Shown: positions 7,701-16,482 of the stretch, in pieces
How positions within the stretch are numbered: the stretch's first letter is position 1
Layout of the letters: the number at the start of each line of letters is the position of its first letter
Origin: Saccharospirillum alexandrii
Lineage (GTDB): Bacteria > Pseudomonadota > Gammaproteobacteria > Pseudomonadales > Natronospirillaceae
DNA length: 64,000 nt
Direction: 5' to 3'
Assembly (NCBI RefSeq): GCF_004000275.1
Contig: NZ_RCIP01000001.1
Span: 550,749-614,748 of the forward strand
Made by a program: the position numbers and the translations under genes
Notes under the pieces: model-generated
The model's input: only the letters and a program-made list of their open reading frames with translations
Told to the model about the DNA's origin: nothing
The model's database searches: none

Positions 7701-8804
7701 ATGTCTGGAAACACCTTTGGCACCCTCTTTACCGTCACAACTTTTGGTGAAAGCCATGGCCCGGCTCTGGGCGCCATTGTCGATGGCTGCCCACCCGGGC
7801 TGGAGCTGAATGAAGCCGCACTGCAACGCGATCTGGATCGGCGCAAGCCCGGCACCAGTCGCTACACCACTCAGCGACGGGAAGACGATGCGGTGCGCAT
7901 TCTAAGCGGTGTGTTTGAGGGCCGTACCACGGGAACGCCCATCGGCCTGATGATTGAAAACACCAATCAGCGCAGCAACGATTACAGCGACATCATGAAC
8001 ACCTACCGGCCGGCCCATGCCGACTATGGCTACGACCAGAAATACGGCTTTCGGGATTATCGAGGCGGTGGTCGCAGCTCAGCGCGGGAGACGGCCATGC
8101 GCGTTGCCGCCGGGGCCATTGCTAAGCAGTATCTGGCATTACGAGGTATACAGATTCAGGGCTATCTGAGCCAGCTTGGCCCGATTCGGGCGGAGCGGAT
8201 TGACTGGGACGCGGTTGAAACCAACCCCTTCTTCTGTCCGGACCCGGACAAAGTGCCGGAAATGGAAGCCTACATGCAGGCCCTGCGCAAAGAGGGTGAT
8301 TCCATTGGTGCTCGCATCAGCGTGCGTGCTACCGGTTTGATGCCAGGCTTGGGTGAACCCATTTTTGACCGACTCGATGCCGATCTTGCCCACGCCCTAA
8401 TGAGCATCAATGCGGTAAAAGGCGTCGAGATCGGAGATGGATTTGAGGTGGTCAACCAGAAAGGCAGTCATCATCGCGATGAGTTGTCGCCACAAGGGTT
8501 TCTGAGCAATCATGCAGGCGGCATTGTTGGCGGTATCTCGACCGGGCAGGCGATTGAGGCGCACATTGCGCTGAAACCGACATCCAGCATTACCGTACCC
8601 GGCAAAAGCATAACCCGCAGTGGCGAGCCAATTGAAATGATCACCAAGGGGCGGCATGATCCCTGTGTGGGCATACGCGCCGTGCCCATCGCCGAGGCCA
8701 TGATGGCCATTGTGCTGATGGACCATCTGTTGCGCCACCGGGCGCAGAACGCAGAGGTGGTGCCGCCGTTGCCGCCCATAGCGGGGCAGGTTGCGGATAA
8801 CTGA
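7701..8804 (+). CDS. aroC: Chorismate synthase
   Basis: AroC converts 5-enolpyruvylshikimate 3-phosphate to chorismate, the last step of the shikimate pathway, using reduced FMN. At 367 residues it matches the family. The three signatures are present: [18 protein letters not shown] at the N-terminus, [13 protein letters not shown] in the middle and the C-terminal [17 protein letters not shown]. The start at ATG 7701 aligns with E. coli AroC. GGAG lies about 12 bp upstream, and a terminator-like hairpin precedes it. Two chorismate-linked genes occur elsewhere in the window (the DAHP synthase at 56973 and pabB at 61519). Confidence 0.97.
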   Translation: MSGNTFGTLFTVTTFGESHGPALGAIVDGCPPGLELNEAALQRDLDRRKPGTSRYTTQRREDDAVRILSGVFEGRTTGTPIGLMIENTNQRSNDYSDIMNTYRPAHADYGYDQKYGFRDYRGGGRSSARETAMRVAAGAIAKQYLALRGIQIQGYLSQLGPIRAERIDWDAVETNPFFCPDPDKVPEMEAYMQALRKEGDSIGARISVRATGLMPGLGEPIFDRLDADLAHALMSINAVKGVEIGDGFEVVNQKGSHHRDELSPQGFLSNHAGGIVGGISTGQAIEAHIALKPTSSITVPGKSITRSGEPIEMITKGRHDPCVGIRAVPIAEAMMAIVLMDHLLRHRAQNAEVVPPLPPIAGQVADN

Positions 8805-8850
8805 CCGACACTGAGGTGCTATCCCAGTGACGACGAAGCGGGAGTTGGGA

Positions 8851-9234
8851 ATGACAATAACCAAAAAATTGATGGTGGCAGTGCTGGCATTGGGTATCGC
8901 GGGCACGGCCATGGCCGATGTCGCCAGAAGCCATTTCACCCGGGGCATCACGGACCGGGAACCGGTCGATCATCTGACGACAGCCAGCAACATTACCCCG
9001 CTGTTCTTCTTCACCGAACTGGTGGACATGGCCGGAACCGAAGTGACACACCGCTGGCGGTTCGAGGGGCAAATAATGGCGGACGTTACCTTTCAGGTAG
9101 AGGGGCCACGCTGGCGGGTTTATTCCAGCAAAGAGCTGGTGCCCGAATGGAATGGCCTCTGGACGGTTGAGGTGCTCGGCCCCCAGGGCAACCCCCTGAC
9201 CCGCAGCAGCATCAGCGTTCTGATTGATCGATAA
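8851..9234 (+). CDS. Exported DUF2914 domain protein
   Basis: A 127-residue protein with a cleavable signal peptide (MTITKKLM followed by a hydrophobic stretch ending GTAMA). The rest is a DUF2914 domain: an FTRGITDREP start, FFFTELVDMAGTEVTHRW, and the terminal GLWTVEVLGPQGNPL. This beta-rich domain is of unknown function and is usually periplasmic or fused to membrane segments. The frame starts upstream at 8827 (GTG), but the ATG at 8851 has GGAG six bases upstream and places the signal peptide correctly. The last 23 bases overlap the end of the convergent transporter gene. Confidence 0.8.
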   Translation: MTITKKLMVAVLALGIAGTAMADVARSHFTRGITDREPVDHLTTASNITPLFFFTELVDMAGTEVTHRWRFEGQIMADVTFQVEGPRWRVYSSKELVPEWNGLWTVEVLGPQGNPLTRSSISVLIDR

Positions 9235-10372
9235 CACAGACCCGCGTGCTGAGGGTGATGGCATCCACCCAGGGGACTTCCCGCACAATAGCGCCAAACG
9301 TCGCCTGCCAACCGTCGGTGGGCTGATCGGGTAGTACCGTCAGTTCCAGCGTCGTTTTTTGCTGGTGATAGTGAATGTTCAGCTGTTCATAACCGCGTAT
9401 GCCGCGCTCGAACAACAGGTTCTCGATCGCCGGGCGTAACGGGGCCAGTGGCGCAGGCGTTACGTCGGGCAAGTCCTGCTCGTGGTCAATGTGCAGGGTA
9501 ACGTCTGTGACATGGCTGAACTGCTCCTTGATAGACCGCAAGGCCCACTCGTTTATTTGATGCCCCTCCGATACACTCAAATACCCGCCCACCTGAATAT
9601 GGGCGTCAATAAAGACGCTCGGCCCCATCATGCGGGTGCGCAGCATATGAACGTCTTTCACCCCGGGCACCGAGGCCAGCACCTGCTTGAAGGCCTGTTG
9701 CTGTTCCGGGTCGACGCCCCGGTCGACCAGCTCCTGCAGGGCATTCCAGGTAAGACTGATGCCCATATGCCCAATCAAACCGGCAACGACAACAGCGGCA
9801 ATGATTTCCACCGTTGGGTAACCCAGCAGTGTGGCAACAACGCCCACCAGTACCACCAGTGAGGAAAGACTGTCGGAGCGGGCATGCCAGGCATTGGCCT
9901 CAAGCAGGGGCGAGCGTGCCCGGCGCGATTGAAACAGAGCGTAATGAAACAGTCCTTCTTTGAGTGCCAGGGCAATCAGAATGGTCACCAGAGCGGCGAG
10001 GCTTGGTTCCGGACGGCTATCTTCAAAAAACAAATGAATGCTTTCGTAGGCGATGCCAGCGGCCACCGCCAACAATAAGCCGCCGAGCATAACGGTACCC
10101 AGCGTTTCGAACCGGGCGTGCCCATAGGGGTGCTCGGCATCGGCATCGTGATGGGACACCTTGGCCAGAATAATCAGTGGTACATCGGCGGCCAGGTCGC
10201 TGAGGCTGTGCATGGCATCGGCAATCAGGGCCGGTGACTTGACGCTGACACCGACCACGATCTTGATCACGAAGGCGATGGCATCGACGGCAACGCAAAT
10301 CCAGTTGGTGCGGTCGATCACTTTCTTGCGTGCTTCGCGGCTCAGTACAGGTTGGTCGTTGCTCGTGGTCAT
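9212..10372 (-). CDS. Cation diffusion facilitator (CDF) metal transporter
   Basis: A 386-residue inner-membrane transporter that probably exports a divalent cation such as Zn2+, Fe2+ or Mn2+ in exchange for protons. The CDF metal-site motifs are SPALIADAMHSLSDL in TM2 and WHARSDSLSS in TM5. HPYGHARFETLG marks the TM2-TM3 loop. The C-terminal cytoplasmic part (about 210-386) is longer than in FieF (about 300 residues) and has a second region with IHYHQQKTTLEL. The metal cannot be decided from sequence alone. It follows trmH with an ATGA overlap (10369-10372), so they are cotranscribed, and its 3' end overlaps the DUF2914 gene. Confidence 0.88.
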   Translation of the reverse strand: MTTSNDQPVLSREARKKVIDRTNWICVAVDAIAFVIKIVVGVSVKSPALIADAMHSLSDLAADVPLIILAKVSHHDADAEHPYGHARFETLGTVMLGGLLLAVAAGIAYESIHLFFEDSRPEPSLAALVTILIALALKEGLFHYALFQSRRARSPLLEANAWHARSDSLSSLVVLVGVVATLLGYPTVEIIAAVVVAGLIGHMGISLTWNALQELVDRGVDPEQQQAFKQVLASVPGVKDVHMLRTRMMGPSVFIDAHIQVGGYLSVSEGHQINEWALRSIKEQFSHVTDVTLHIDHEQDLPDVTPAPLAPLRPAIENLLFERGIRGYEQLNIHYHQQKTTLELTVLPDQPTDGWQATFGAIVREVPWVDAITLSTRVCVIDQSER

Positions 10373-11046
10373 GCGCGTCCCCGGTAGGCTGCATCGGTAG
10401 GCGGGATCATGTCGCCATCTTCATCCAGTTCCGGGTAGGGTAGCCCTCTCTGGTCACAATAGCGCGCCATTTTGGGTTGTGCCCAACGAAACAGGGTGCG
10501 GTGATAGTCTTCATCTTCAACCACCGGGCGCTGGTAGTGCCCTGCTGCCTGCCGTTGATGCAGCGCCTCCTGGAGAATGATGGCGGCCGCGACTGACACA
10601 TTGTAGCTCTCCACCATGCCCATCATCGGTATGGTCAGGTGCACGTCAGCGGCGGCGCTGGCGGTCTCGCTCAGCCCGTATTTTTCGGCACCCATGACCA
10701 GGGCGAAAGGCTGGGTGTAATCGGCGTCGCGGTAGCTGATGGCTCGCTCAGACCATTGGGCGGCGTAGAGTGTTAAGCCCTGGTCGCGGGCTGCCTGCAG
10801 CGCCGCTTCAATGCTGGGGTGGCCAATGGAGGTGACAAAGCGGGAACTGCCGCCGGCGGTATGATGATATACCAGTCGGCCCCGGGCTGGTTGCACCATG
10901 TGCACGGTGGTGATGCCGACAGCATCGGCCGTGCGCAACATGGCGGAGATGTTTTGCGCCTTGTGCACCTGGTCGGTCACCAGCGCCATATCGGGCTGGC
11001 GCTGTTGCAGGACGGTCTTGAATTTGTCGAAACGGGAACGGCTCAT
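10369..11046 (-). CDS. trmH: tRNA (guanosine-18-2'-O)-methyltransferase
   Basis: A SPOUT-class methyltransferase of 225 residues (E. coli TrmH 229) that 2'-O-methylates G18 in the D-loop of tRNAs. An early conserved asparagine/arginine segment (HNISAMLRTADAVG-like, here KAQNISAMLRTADAVG), the knot motif FALVMGAEKYGLS and the final IPMMGMVESYNVSVAAAI are the SpoU signatures. The C-terminal extension (LFRWAQPKMARYCDQRGLPYP) is typical of TrmH rather than RlmB. It forms a two-gene unit with the CDF transporter. Confidence 0.93.
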   Translation of the reverse strand: MSRSRFDKFKTVLQQRQPDMALVTDQVHKAQNISAMLRTADAVGITTVHMVQPARGRLVYHHTAGGSSRFVTSIGHPSIEAALQAARDQGLTLYAAQWSERAISYRDADYTQPFALVMGAEKYGLSETASAAADVHLTIPMMGMVESYNVSVAAAIILQEALHQRQAAGHYQRPVVEDEDYHRTLFRWAQPKMARYCDQRGLPYPELDEDGDMIPPTDAAYRGRA

Positions 11047-11107
11047 GGTGTCGTGTTGGGGCTGGCTAAATTCGGCGCGCAGTATAACTCAGTCTCGCGG
11101 GGAATTT

Positions 11108-11140
11108 GAGCGCTGCAGCCGGTTAGGGTTGCAGCGCTCA
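11108..11140 (-). terminator. Long hairpin downstream of fabY
   Basis: TGAGCGCTGCA (11108-11118) is repeated in reverse complement at 11130-11140. With the inner GCC/GGT pairs the stem reaches about 14 bp around a GGTTAG loop. It lies 12 bp past the fabY stop (minus strand) and just upstream of the trmH start. No T-run follows on the minus strand, so it is a probable but not canonical terminator. Confidence 0.55.
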
Positions 11141-11151
11141 GGGGCTCTGGT

Positions 11152-12993
11152 TTATCGGGTGAAGGGATTTGTGGTGGGCAATTCAATCGCGTTTTTGAAC
11201 TGACTCAGTGTCAGGCTGTCGCGACCGAATGAAAGGTCCTTGTCTGACATGACCGACTCTCCGAACGAATACATCACTTTCAAGCCATGTTCCCGGGTGT
11301 CGGCATCGTACTGTTGCTGTGCCTCGCTCACCGCTTCGTTGCGGTGTTGCCATTCTGTAACGGCCCGTGCGCCATGGCGTTCGGTCATCAGCGACAGGGT
11401 GCTGGCTGGCGACAGGATCAGCGCGCTGGCATTGTTGCCGCCAAAGCCTTTTGAGTTGATCAGGGTGCCCAGCATGTCGGCGCCCTGGTGTCCGGCGTAA
11501 TGGTGGTTCATCAGAATATTCAGATGCGATTGGTTCACGTCGTCAGCAATGTGATCAATGGTGCGAATGCCGGGTATCCAGCCTTCCGCCCAGACACCCA
11601 GTGCCGCAGTGAGCTGATCACCAGCCGCCGGGCCCAGTGAATGGCCAACGTAGGATTTGATGGCCGAGACGGCCCAGTGTTCGATGCCGAAGGTTTTGGC
11701 GACTTCGTTAAAGATATGGGATTCGGTGACGCGGTTTTGGGGCGTGCCGGTGCCGTGTGCCATCACAAAGGTGCGCTGTAGCCCGGCATCGCCGAGAATG
11801 GCTCGGGCCAGGGAGGTGGCCTTAGCCAAAGTGATGTAGTTGCCGACGCCGGGCCCGGAAATGGACTTCTTGTTGGCATCGGCGTTGACGAAGACATCGG
11901 CGACGCTGCCATAGACGGTGGCACCGGTTTCCAGTGCCAGTTCGTCGTCCATCAGCACCACGAACTGGCTGGACTCGGCCATGGTAAAGCCGGCATTGGA
12001 CGAGAATGGCCGGCAGGCGCGGCGGTTGTCAGTGGCATCGCTGTTATCGAGCTGCCTGAGCTGTTCGTCTTCGGCCAGCGCGCCCATGATGCGAAAGCCT
12101 TCCATGATCTCGGGGACGACCGGTGCCTCTGAATTGCCCACGATGGCAACGCGGCACTTGCCCGCTTCAATATCAGAGATACCCTGGCGCAGGTTGTATA
12201 AAAAGGTGGCACAGGCACCTGCGTTGGAACCGGTATTGCCAACACTGTTGAGTATGTAGCTGTTGATGAAGTCGGCCGTCATTTCCGGCATCGACAGTGG
12301 CATCATTTTGGAGGTGATGCGATTGCCGGTTAACGGCGACTGATACAGGCCTTTCAGACCGGCCTGGTCCATTTGCGAAATGGAAGAACCGGCATACACC
12401 GAGACCTGATCCGGTCGAATGCGATCGAGCACAGACTGCCAGGGCATGCCCAGCGACCGTATTGCATCGGATGCGCCATAAACTGCCATTTGCAGCCCGC
12501 GCGGGTGGTGTGCTGCGTTGTAGTAGTCAGCCGGGTTAAAGCCTTCAGGCAGTATGCCTGCCGACGAGACTTTGGACTGATAGGTCTCCGGCAGCAACAC
12601 CGCCATCGACTGATCGACCTGAGCCTCAACCGGGTCGGCACTGGCATCCGTAACCTGCCAGCCAGCCGGCAGGGGTTTCGGCAGTTGGGATCGTTTGAGC
12701 TGAAAGTGCAGACCACCGGGGTGCTTCAAGGTGGCTTTGCGGTGCGTGGGCACAGCATCCGGGTCGAAGTGACTGGCGGGGTTGATGCGGCGGATCAGAG
12801 TGCCGTCGAGCAATGCCTGATGATCGGTACTGGCCGGGTCGAGCTTCATCAGACGCGACAGGTCTTGCCAGGTGGCCGCCATCTTCTGGTCATCGAGTGC
12901 TTCGTGCACCATGCGGCGATAAGCGTGATGAAGGGACACCCGACCTGCAGGGTTGATGCCTCCAAATCCGGTGATGACGGGAAGTTTTCTCAT
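11152..12993 (-). CDS. fabY: Beta-ketoacyl-ACP synthase FabY
   Basis: A 613-residue condensing enzyme that resembles Pseudomonas aeruginosa FabY (634 residues). FabY condenses acetyl-CoA with malonyl-ACP and so starts fatty acid synthesis without the usual FabH. The catalytic cysteine is Cys261 in SNAGACATF. The two active-site histidines are His413 (AHGTGTPQN) and His451 (KSYVGHSLGPAAGDQ), with Lys446. The N-terminal 150 residues, beyond the thiolase core, are typical of the FabY group. The gene is divergent from a GlxA-type regulator 135 bp away, which is a candidate for its control. A strong hairpin follows its stop. I cannot tell whether a fabH is elsewhere in the genome. Confidence 0.88.
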   Translation of the reverse strand: MRKLPVITGFGGINPAGRVSLHHAYRRMVHEALDDQKMAATWQDLSRLMKLDPASTDHQALLDGTLIRRINPASHFDPDAVPTHRKATLKHPGGLHFQLKRSQLPKPLPAGWQVTDASADPVEAQVDQSMAVLLPETYQSKVSSAGILPEGFNPADYYNAAHHPRGLQMAVYGASDAIRSLGMPWQSVLDRIRPDQVSVYAGSSISQMDQAGLKGLYQSPLTGNRITSKMMPLSMPEMTADFINSYILNSVGNTGSNAGACATFLYNLRQGISDIEAGKCRVAIVGNSEAPVVPEIMEGFRIMGALAEDEQLRQLDNSDATDNRRACRPFSSNAGFTMAESSQFVVLMDDELALETGATVYGSVADVFVNADANKKSISGPGVGNYITLAKATSLARAILGDAGLQRTFVMAHGTGTPQNRVTESHIFNEVAKTFGIEHWAVSAIKSYVGHSLGPAAGDQLTAALGVWAEGWIPGIRTIDHIADDVNQSHLNILMNHHYAGHQGADMLGTLINSKGFGGNNASALILSPASTLSLMTERHGARAVTEWQHRNEAVSEAQQQYDADTREHGLKVMYSFGESVMSDKDLSFGRDSLTLSQFKNAIELPTTNPFTR

Positions 12994-13128
12994 GGTTAAG
13001 CGCCTGTGATTCGTTCACTTAAAAGTCAGTGCGCATGACTATAGTGCCTGTTTCAACGCTAAGGTATTACAATTAGGCCGAATGATGTAACTTATAAGCC
13101 ATAATTCGCGTATTGAGAGCCGTTTGTC

Positions 13129-14103
13129 ATGAAAATAGCCTTTGCCGTTTGCGAACAGGCCTTAATGACGGGGCTGGCACTGCCGATGGAGATGTTTTAC
13201 GCCGCCAGTCGCCACCGGGTTCGTCACCGGCGTCAGGATAACCTGACTCTGCAAGTGGTGGGCGAGGCGACGACAACGGTACTGACCGGTGGCCTGCGCA
13301 TCGTGCCGGATACCGACTTTGAACAGGCCGACCAGGCTGACCTTGTGTTTGTGCCCCCCTTGTGGGGAACCCCGTGGCCGGTGCTGCAGGACAGTCAGCC
13401 GCTGCAGCGCTGGCTGGCTAAACAATATCAGGCCGGGGCGCGACTGGCTGCGACCGGAACCGGCGTCGGGCATTTGGCCGAAGCCGGGTTGCTGGCTGGG
13501 CGTGTGGCGACAACGCACTGGTATTACCTGGAACGCTTTGCTCGCCGTTATCCTGCTATCCGCTTCGAGGGGCATCATTTCGTAACCCATGAAGACGGGA
13601 TCTATTGTGCTGGCTCGATCAATGCCCAGACTGACCTAGTATTGTTTCTGATTGAACAGACTTTCGGGGAGGAAGCGCTGGCCCTGGTGGAACGCCAGTT
13701 CATGCATGAGCTGAAACGCACCTTTTCAACGCCGTATTTTGAACCGGGCGGGGCCATTCATCACGATGAGGGGGTCAGCCTAGTGCAGGCTTGGGTTCGA
13801 CAGCATCTGGCGGAGGAGATTACCGTAGATGCTTTGGCGGGCCTGCTTGATCAATCCGCGCGAAATTTCAGTCGCCGGTTCACCCAGGCGACCGGCGAGA
13901 GCCCGATGGAGTATGTGCAACGTCTGCGTCTGGAGCACGCCCGTGAATTGCTGCGCGACAGCAACCTAACGGTGGCCGAAGTCGCCGAGCTCAGTGGTTA
14001 CCGCAACCCGGCTTATTTCGGCAAGATTTTCCGGCAAAAACTGTCACTGACACCGGGCGCCTATCGCAAGGTAGTGCGCAGCAAGGTGTTTGCCGCCGGT
14101 TAG
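13129..14103 (+). CDS. GlxA-type AraC-family regulator with DJ-1/PfpI-like domain
   Basis: A 324-residue regulator. The N-terminal half (1-190) is a DJ-1/PfpI-like sensor domain, and the C-terminal 100 residues are an AraC double helix-turn-helix (about 215-310) with the signature VAELSGYRNPAYFGKIFRQKLSLTPGAYRK. At the nucleophile elbow, where catalytic DJ-1 proteins have a cysteine, this protein reads ATGTGVGHLAEAGLL, so the domain is probably a ligand sensor and not an enzyme. It is divergent from fabY, and regulation of fabY is a reasonable guess. Its stop overlaps the stop of the convergent DUF2069 gene by four bases (TTAG). Confidence 0.85.
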   Translation: MKIAFAVCEQALMTGLALPMEMFYAASRHRVRHRRQDNLTLQVVGEATTTVLTGGLRIVPDTDFEQADQADLVFVPPLWGTPWPVLQDSQPLQRWLAKQYQAGARLAATGTGVGHLAEAGLLAGRVATTHWYYLERFARRYPAIRFEGHHFVTHEDGIYCAGSINAQTDLVLFLIEQTFGEEALALVERQFMHELKRTFSTPYFEPGGAIHHDEGVSLVQAWVRQHLAEEITVDALAGLLDQSARNFSRRFTQATGESPMEYVQRLRLEHARELLRDSNLTVAEVAELSGYRNPAYFGKIFRQKLSLTPGAYRKVVRSKVFAAG

Positions 14104-14513
14104 CTAGAGGTTTCGCTTTTCGCGCGTGCTTTGGCCGCTTTCTTGAGTGGGCGTAACCAGGCAACGGCATACATGAAGGTGGCGAGCGTGGTACCCGTGA
14201 GCAGCAAGCCACCGAGCAGACCCCGGGGTGAGAAGATCAGCACAATGCCGTAGATGAGGTAACCCAACAGCAAAAAGCTCATCCAGCTGACACCGCCCGG
14301 GGTAGGGCGCAGGGCGACCAAAACAACCAGCAGCAAGGGCAGGCTGACAAAGAAACCGACCACCAGGCAGGAGGCAATCCATTCACCCACCGGCATGCTG
14401 CCAAAGGCGGGTCCATACAGGAAGGCCCCGGCATAGATGCTCAGTAACATTAGCCAGTAGCTGGTGCGCAGACGACGATTCAGGTTAACCGTCTGGCCTT
14501 TTTCATTCGTCAT
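14100..14513 (-). CDS. DUF2069 inner-membrane protein
   Basis: A 137-residue membrane protein with four hydrophobic segments (about residues 16-36, 45-68, 75-95 and 100-120) and a basic C-terminal tail. It belongs to DUF2069, a family of unknown function that often sits beside wrbA and an arsC-like gene, as here. It overlaps the 3' end of wrbA by 11 bases and is last in the three-gene unit arsC - wrbA - DUF2069. Confidence 0.82.
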   Translation of the reverse strand: MTNEKGQTVNLNRRLRTSYWLMLLSIYAGAFLYGPAFGSMPVGEWIASCLVVGFFVSLPLLLVVLVALRPTPGGVSWMSFLLLGYLIYGIVLIFSPRGLLGGLLLTGTTLATFMYAVAWLRPLKKAAKARAKSETSS

Positions 14514-15102
14514 CAGTACCTACCTTCAGTGCAAGTTGAGCCAGTCGTTTGCCCTGGTGTCTGGCCAGTTGGCGAACCTCATCGGTTAATGGCCGGTGTG
14601 AGGGCCCGGCTACGTGGGAGCTGCCATAGGGTGTCCCCCCCTGAAAGCCGTCGTGCAGGGACTTTTCGGTGAATGGCAGCCCGGTGATGATCATGCCATG
14701 GTGCAGCAGGGGGATCATCATCGACAACAGGGTAGACTCCTGACCGCCATGCGGGGTCGTGGTGCTTGTAAATACGCCGGCGGGTTTGCCCACCAGTTTG
14801 CCCGATACCCAGAGTGAGGAGCTTTGTTCGAGAAAGTATTTCAGAGACGCGGCCATATTGCCAAAGCGACCGGGTGAGCCGAGTGCCAGACCGTGACAGT
14901 TGGCGAGATCGTCGAGTGTGCAGAACAAGGGGCCATCGTCAGGAATGTCGCTGCCCGTTACTTCATGATCGGCGCGCACCGCCGGCACGGTCCGCAGTCG
15001 CGACTCGATGCCAGCCACTTCATCGACGCCGGAGGCGATGGCTTCAGCCAGTTGCGCCAGGCTGCCGTGGCGGCTGTAATACAGAATCAGCAAATAGGGC
15101 AC
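14503..15102 (-). CDS. wrbA: NAD(P)H:quinone oxidoreductase WrbA-type flavoprotein
   Basis: A 199-residue flavodoxin-like protein. The FMN phosphate loop is LYYSRHGSLAQLA at the N-terminus. SPGRFGNMAASLKYFLEQ and STTTPHGGQESTLLSMMIPLLHHGM are the WrbA signatures around the flavin. The family reduces quinones with two electrons, which limits semiquinone radicals. It starts with GTG at 15102, directly abutting the arsC stop (TAAGTG), and overlaps the DUF2069 gene downstream, so the three are probably translated from one mRNA. Confidence 0.92.
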   Translation of the reverse strand: MPYLLILYYSRHGSLAQLAEAIASGVDEVAGIESRLRTVPAVRADHEVTGSDIPDDGPLFCTLDDLANCHGLALGSPGRFGNMAASLKYFLEQSSSLWVSGKLVGKPAGVFTSTTTPHGGQESTLLSMMIPLLHHGMIITGLPFTEKSLHDGFQGGTPYGSSHVAGPSHRPLTDEVRQLARHQGKRLAQLALKVGTDDE

Positions 15103-15450
15103 TTACAGAATCTCCCGAATGGCTTCGGGTGGGCGGCCAATACGAGCCCCTTTGCCGGTTACCAGAATGGGTCGCTCCAGCAATTTTGGGAACCGGGCCA
15201 TGGCATCCAGTATCTGTTCATCGCTGCTGTTGCTGTCGAGGCCGGCCGCCTTTGCATCGGCTTCCTTGCGACGCAGTACATCGGCGGCAGAGAGACCCAG
15301 TTGTTTCAGCAGGGTTTTCAGTTCCGCGACCGACAGGGGGTCGGTGAGATACAGTCTGACCTGGTAATCGATGCCCGCGTCGTCAAGCAACGCTTTGGCT
15401 TCACGGGATTTGGAACAACGCGGATTGTGATACAAGACGGGGGTGGTCAT
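15103..15450 (-). CDS. arsC: ArsC/YfgD-family arsenate reductase-like protein
   Basis: A 115-residue thioredoxin-fold protein with the ArsC active-site loop HNPRCSKSREA (Cys about residue 10) and the conserved arginine-bearing RPILVTGKGARIGRPPE. This size and loop match the YfgD/ArsC glutaredoxin-dependent family. No other arsenic resistance genes are nearby, so a housekeeping thiol role is as likely as arsenate reduction. The frame extends to a TTG at 15471, but the ATG at 15450 has AGGA eight bases upstream and aligns with family N-termini. Confidence 0.88.
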   Translation of the reverse strand: MTTPVLYHNPRCSKSREAKALLDDAGIDYQVRLYLTDPLSVAELKTLLKQLGLSAADVLRRKEADAKAAGLDSNSSDEQILDAMARFPKLLERPILVTGKGARIGRPPEAIREIL

Positions 15451-15592
15451 GGCGGATATCCTGTCAGTCAACTTGAAAGGCGACTCTGGCCCGGGGCCCT
15501 CGGGTACGTGAATGAGGAAACAGGGCGAAAGATCTGCGGGGATTGTAAAGAGTAACGCAGCAGAGTGACACCACCGGGCTCAAGGAGACCCA

Positions 15593-16141
15593 ATGACTGA
15601 ACTGGATAAGATGCGCAGCGGTGCCGTATTTAACCCGCTTGACCCTGAGCTTCGGCAGTTACGCTTTCAGGCCAGGGAGCGTTGCGCCCGGTTTGCGCAT
15701 GCGCCCACCCCTGGCAACCTGAAGCGACTGACGGCCCTGTTTGAGGCCTGCGGTCAACACACCTTTATCGAACCGGGCATACAGGTCGATTACGGCACTC
15801 AGATACGGCTGGCGGACCGGGTGTATCTGAATTTCGGGTGCGTGTTGCTCGACAGCGCCTGGATCGACATCGGCGAAGGCAGCCTGATTGGGCCCAGCGT
15901 TCACTTTTATACGGTGTCGCATCCGCTCGATGCTGATGAACGCGCTCGCGGCGATGAATTTGCCCGCCCCATTACCCTGGGGCGAAACGTATGGGTGGGT
16001 GGTCGGACGGTCATTTTACCGGGCGTTACCCTTGGTGATGGCGCGGTAGTGGCGGCCGGCTCGGTGGTTCGGGAATCGGTTCCAGCGAGGACCCTGGTGG
16101 CGGGCAACCCGGCCCGTTGGGTGAAAGACTTACCAGCTTAA
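15593..16141 (+). CDS. Maltose/galactoside O-acetyltransferase family protein
   Basis: A 182-residue left-handed beta-helix acetyltransferase of the Maa/NodL/LacA type, which moves acetyl from acetyl-CoA to a sugar hydroxyl. The hexapeptide region contains the conserved VHFYTVSHPLDADERARG loop with the catalytic histidine, and the C-terminal segment GNPARWVKDLPA is diagnostic. Maltose as the substrate is not certain. AAGGAG precedes the ATG. The stop shares four bases (TTAA) with the stop of the convergent gene at 16138. Confidence 0.88.
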   Translation: MTELDKMRSGAVFNPLDPELRQLRFQARERCARFAHAPTPGNLKRLTALFEACGQHTFIEPGIQVDYGTQIRLADRVYLNFGCVLLDSAWIDIGEGSLIGPSVHFYTVSHPLDADERARGDEFARPITLGRNVWVGGRTVILPGVTLGDGAVVAAGSVVRESVPARTLVAGNPARWVKDLPA

Positions 16142-16482
16142 CCCTCCGGCCCAAGCCCGTACAAGCGCTCTATTTCATTTTGATGCCACATGGCGGCTTC
16201 CGCACCCCGGTCATTACCCTGATAGACGCCAAGGGCCGTGAGTTGTTGGAAAAACCCGGGGCGTGGAATCGGATCTTTGCCGTTCTGTATGACCAGGGCG
16301 GCCCGTTGCGGCCGCTCAAGGTGGGCGTCGTCTTCCTGTATTGCTTCAAGCAAGGCTGCCAGCGCCTGAATTTGCCCTGGCGGGGTGAGGCCAATGGCTT
16401 CGGCCACGACCTTGTAAGTGGCTGTCATGCGGCGTAAGCGCAAGCCTTCCAGTACATGCAGCAGGGCGTTGGTATCGGTCAT
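16138..16482 (-). CDS. Conserved hypothetical protein
   Basis: A 114-residue soluble protein with no hydrophobic segment. The N-terminal half (MTATYKVVAEAIGL) looks like a winged-helix segment similar to that of alkyltransferase-like (MGMT) proteins. The middle, ERPQRAALVIQNGKDPIPRPGFFQQL, is a pattern I associate with an unnamed proteobacterial family. There is no PCHR active-site cysteine, so it is not a DNA alkyltransferase. Its ATG at 16482 overlaps the desaturase stop as ATGA, so it is cotranslated with the desaturase. No function is assigned. Confidence 0.7.
   Translation of the reverse strand: MTDTNALLHVLEGLRLRRMTATYKVVAEAIGLTPPGQIQALAALLEAIQEDDAHLERPQRAALVIQNGKDPIPRPGFFQQLTALGVYQGNDRGAEAAMWHQNEIERLYGLGPEG

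Noticed and set aside
12373-12999. 208-codon open frame on the plus strand opposite fabY
   Set aside because: Antisense to the well-supported fabY, no family motif and no ribosome-binding site.
13079-13094. CGAATGATGTAACTTA, similar to the E. coli Ter consensus, in the fabY promoter region
   Set aside because: Three mismatches in 15 informative positions; a match of this quality is expected about once by chance in a window of this size on two strands, and a divergent Tus need not use the E. coli sequence.
16138-16482. Reading the small gene after the desaturase as an alkyltransferase-like DNA repair protein
   Set aside because: Only the helix-turn-helix-like TYKVVAEAIGL is similar; the PCHR-type active-site region is absent.
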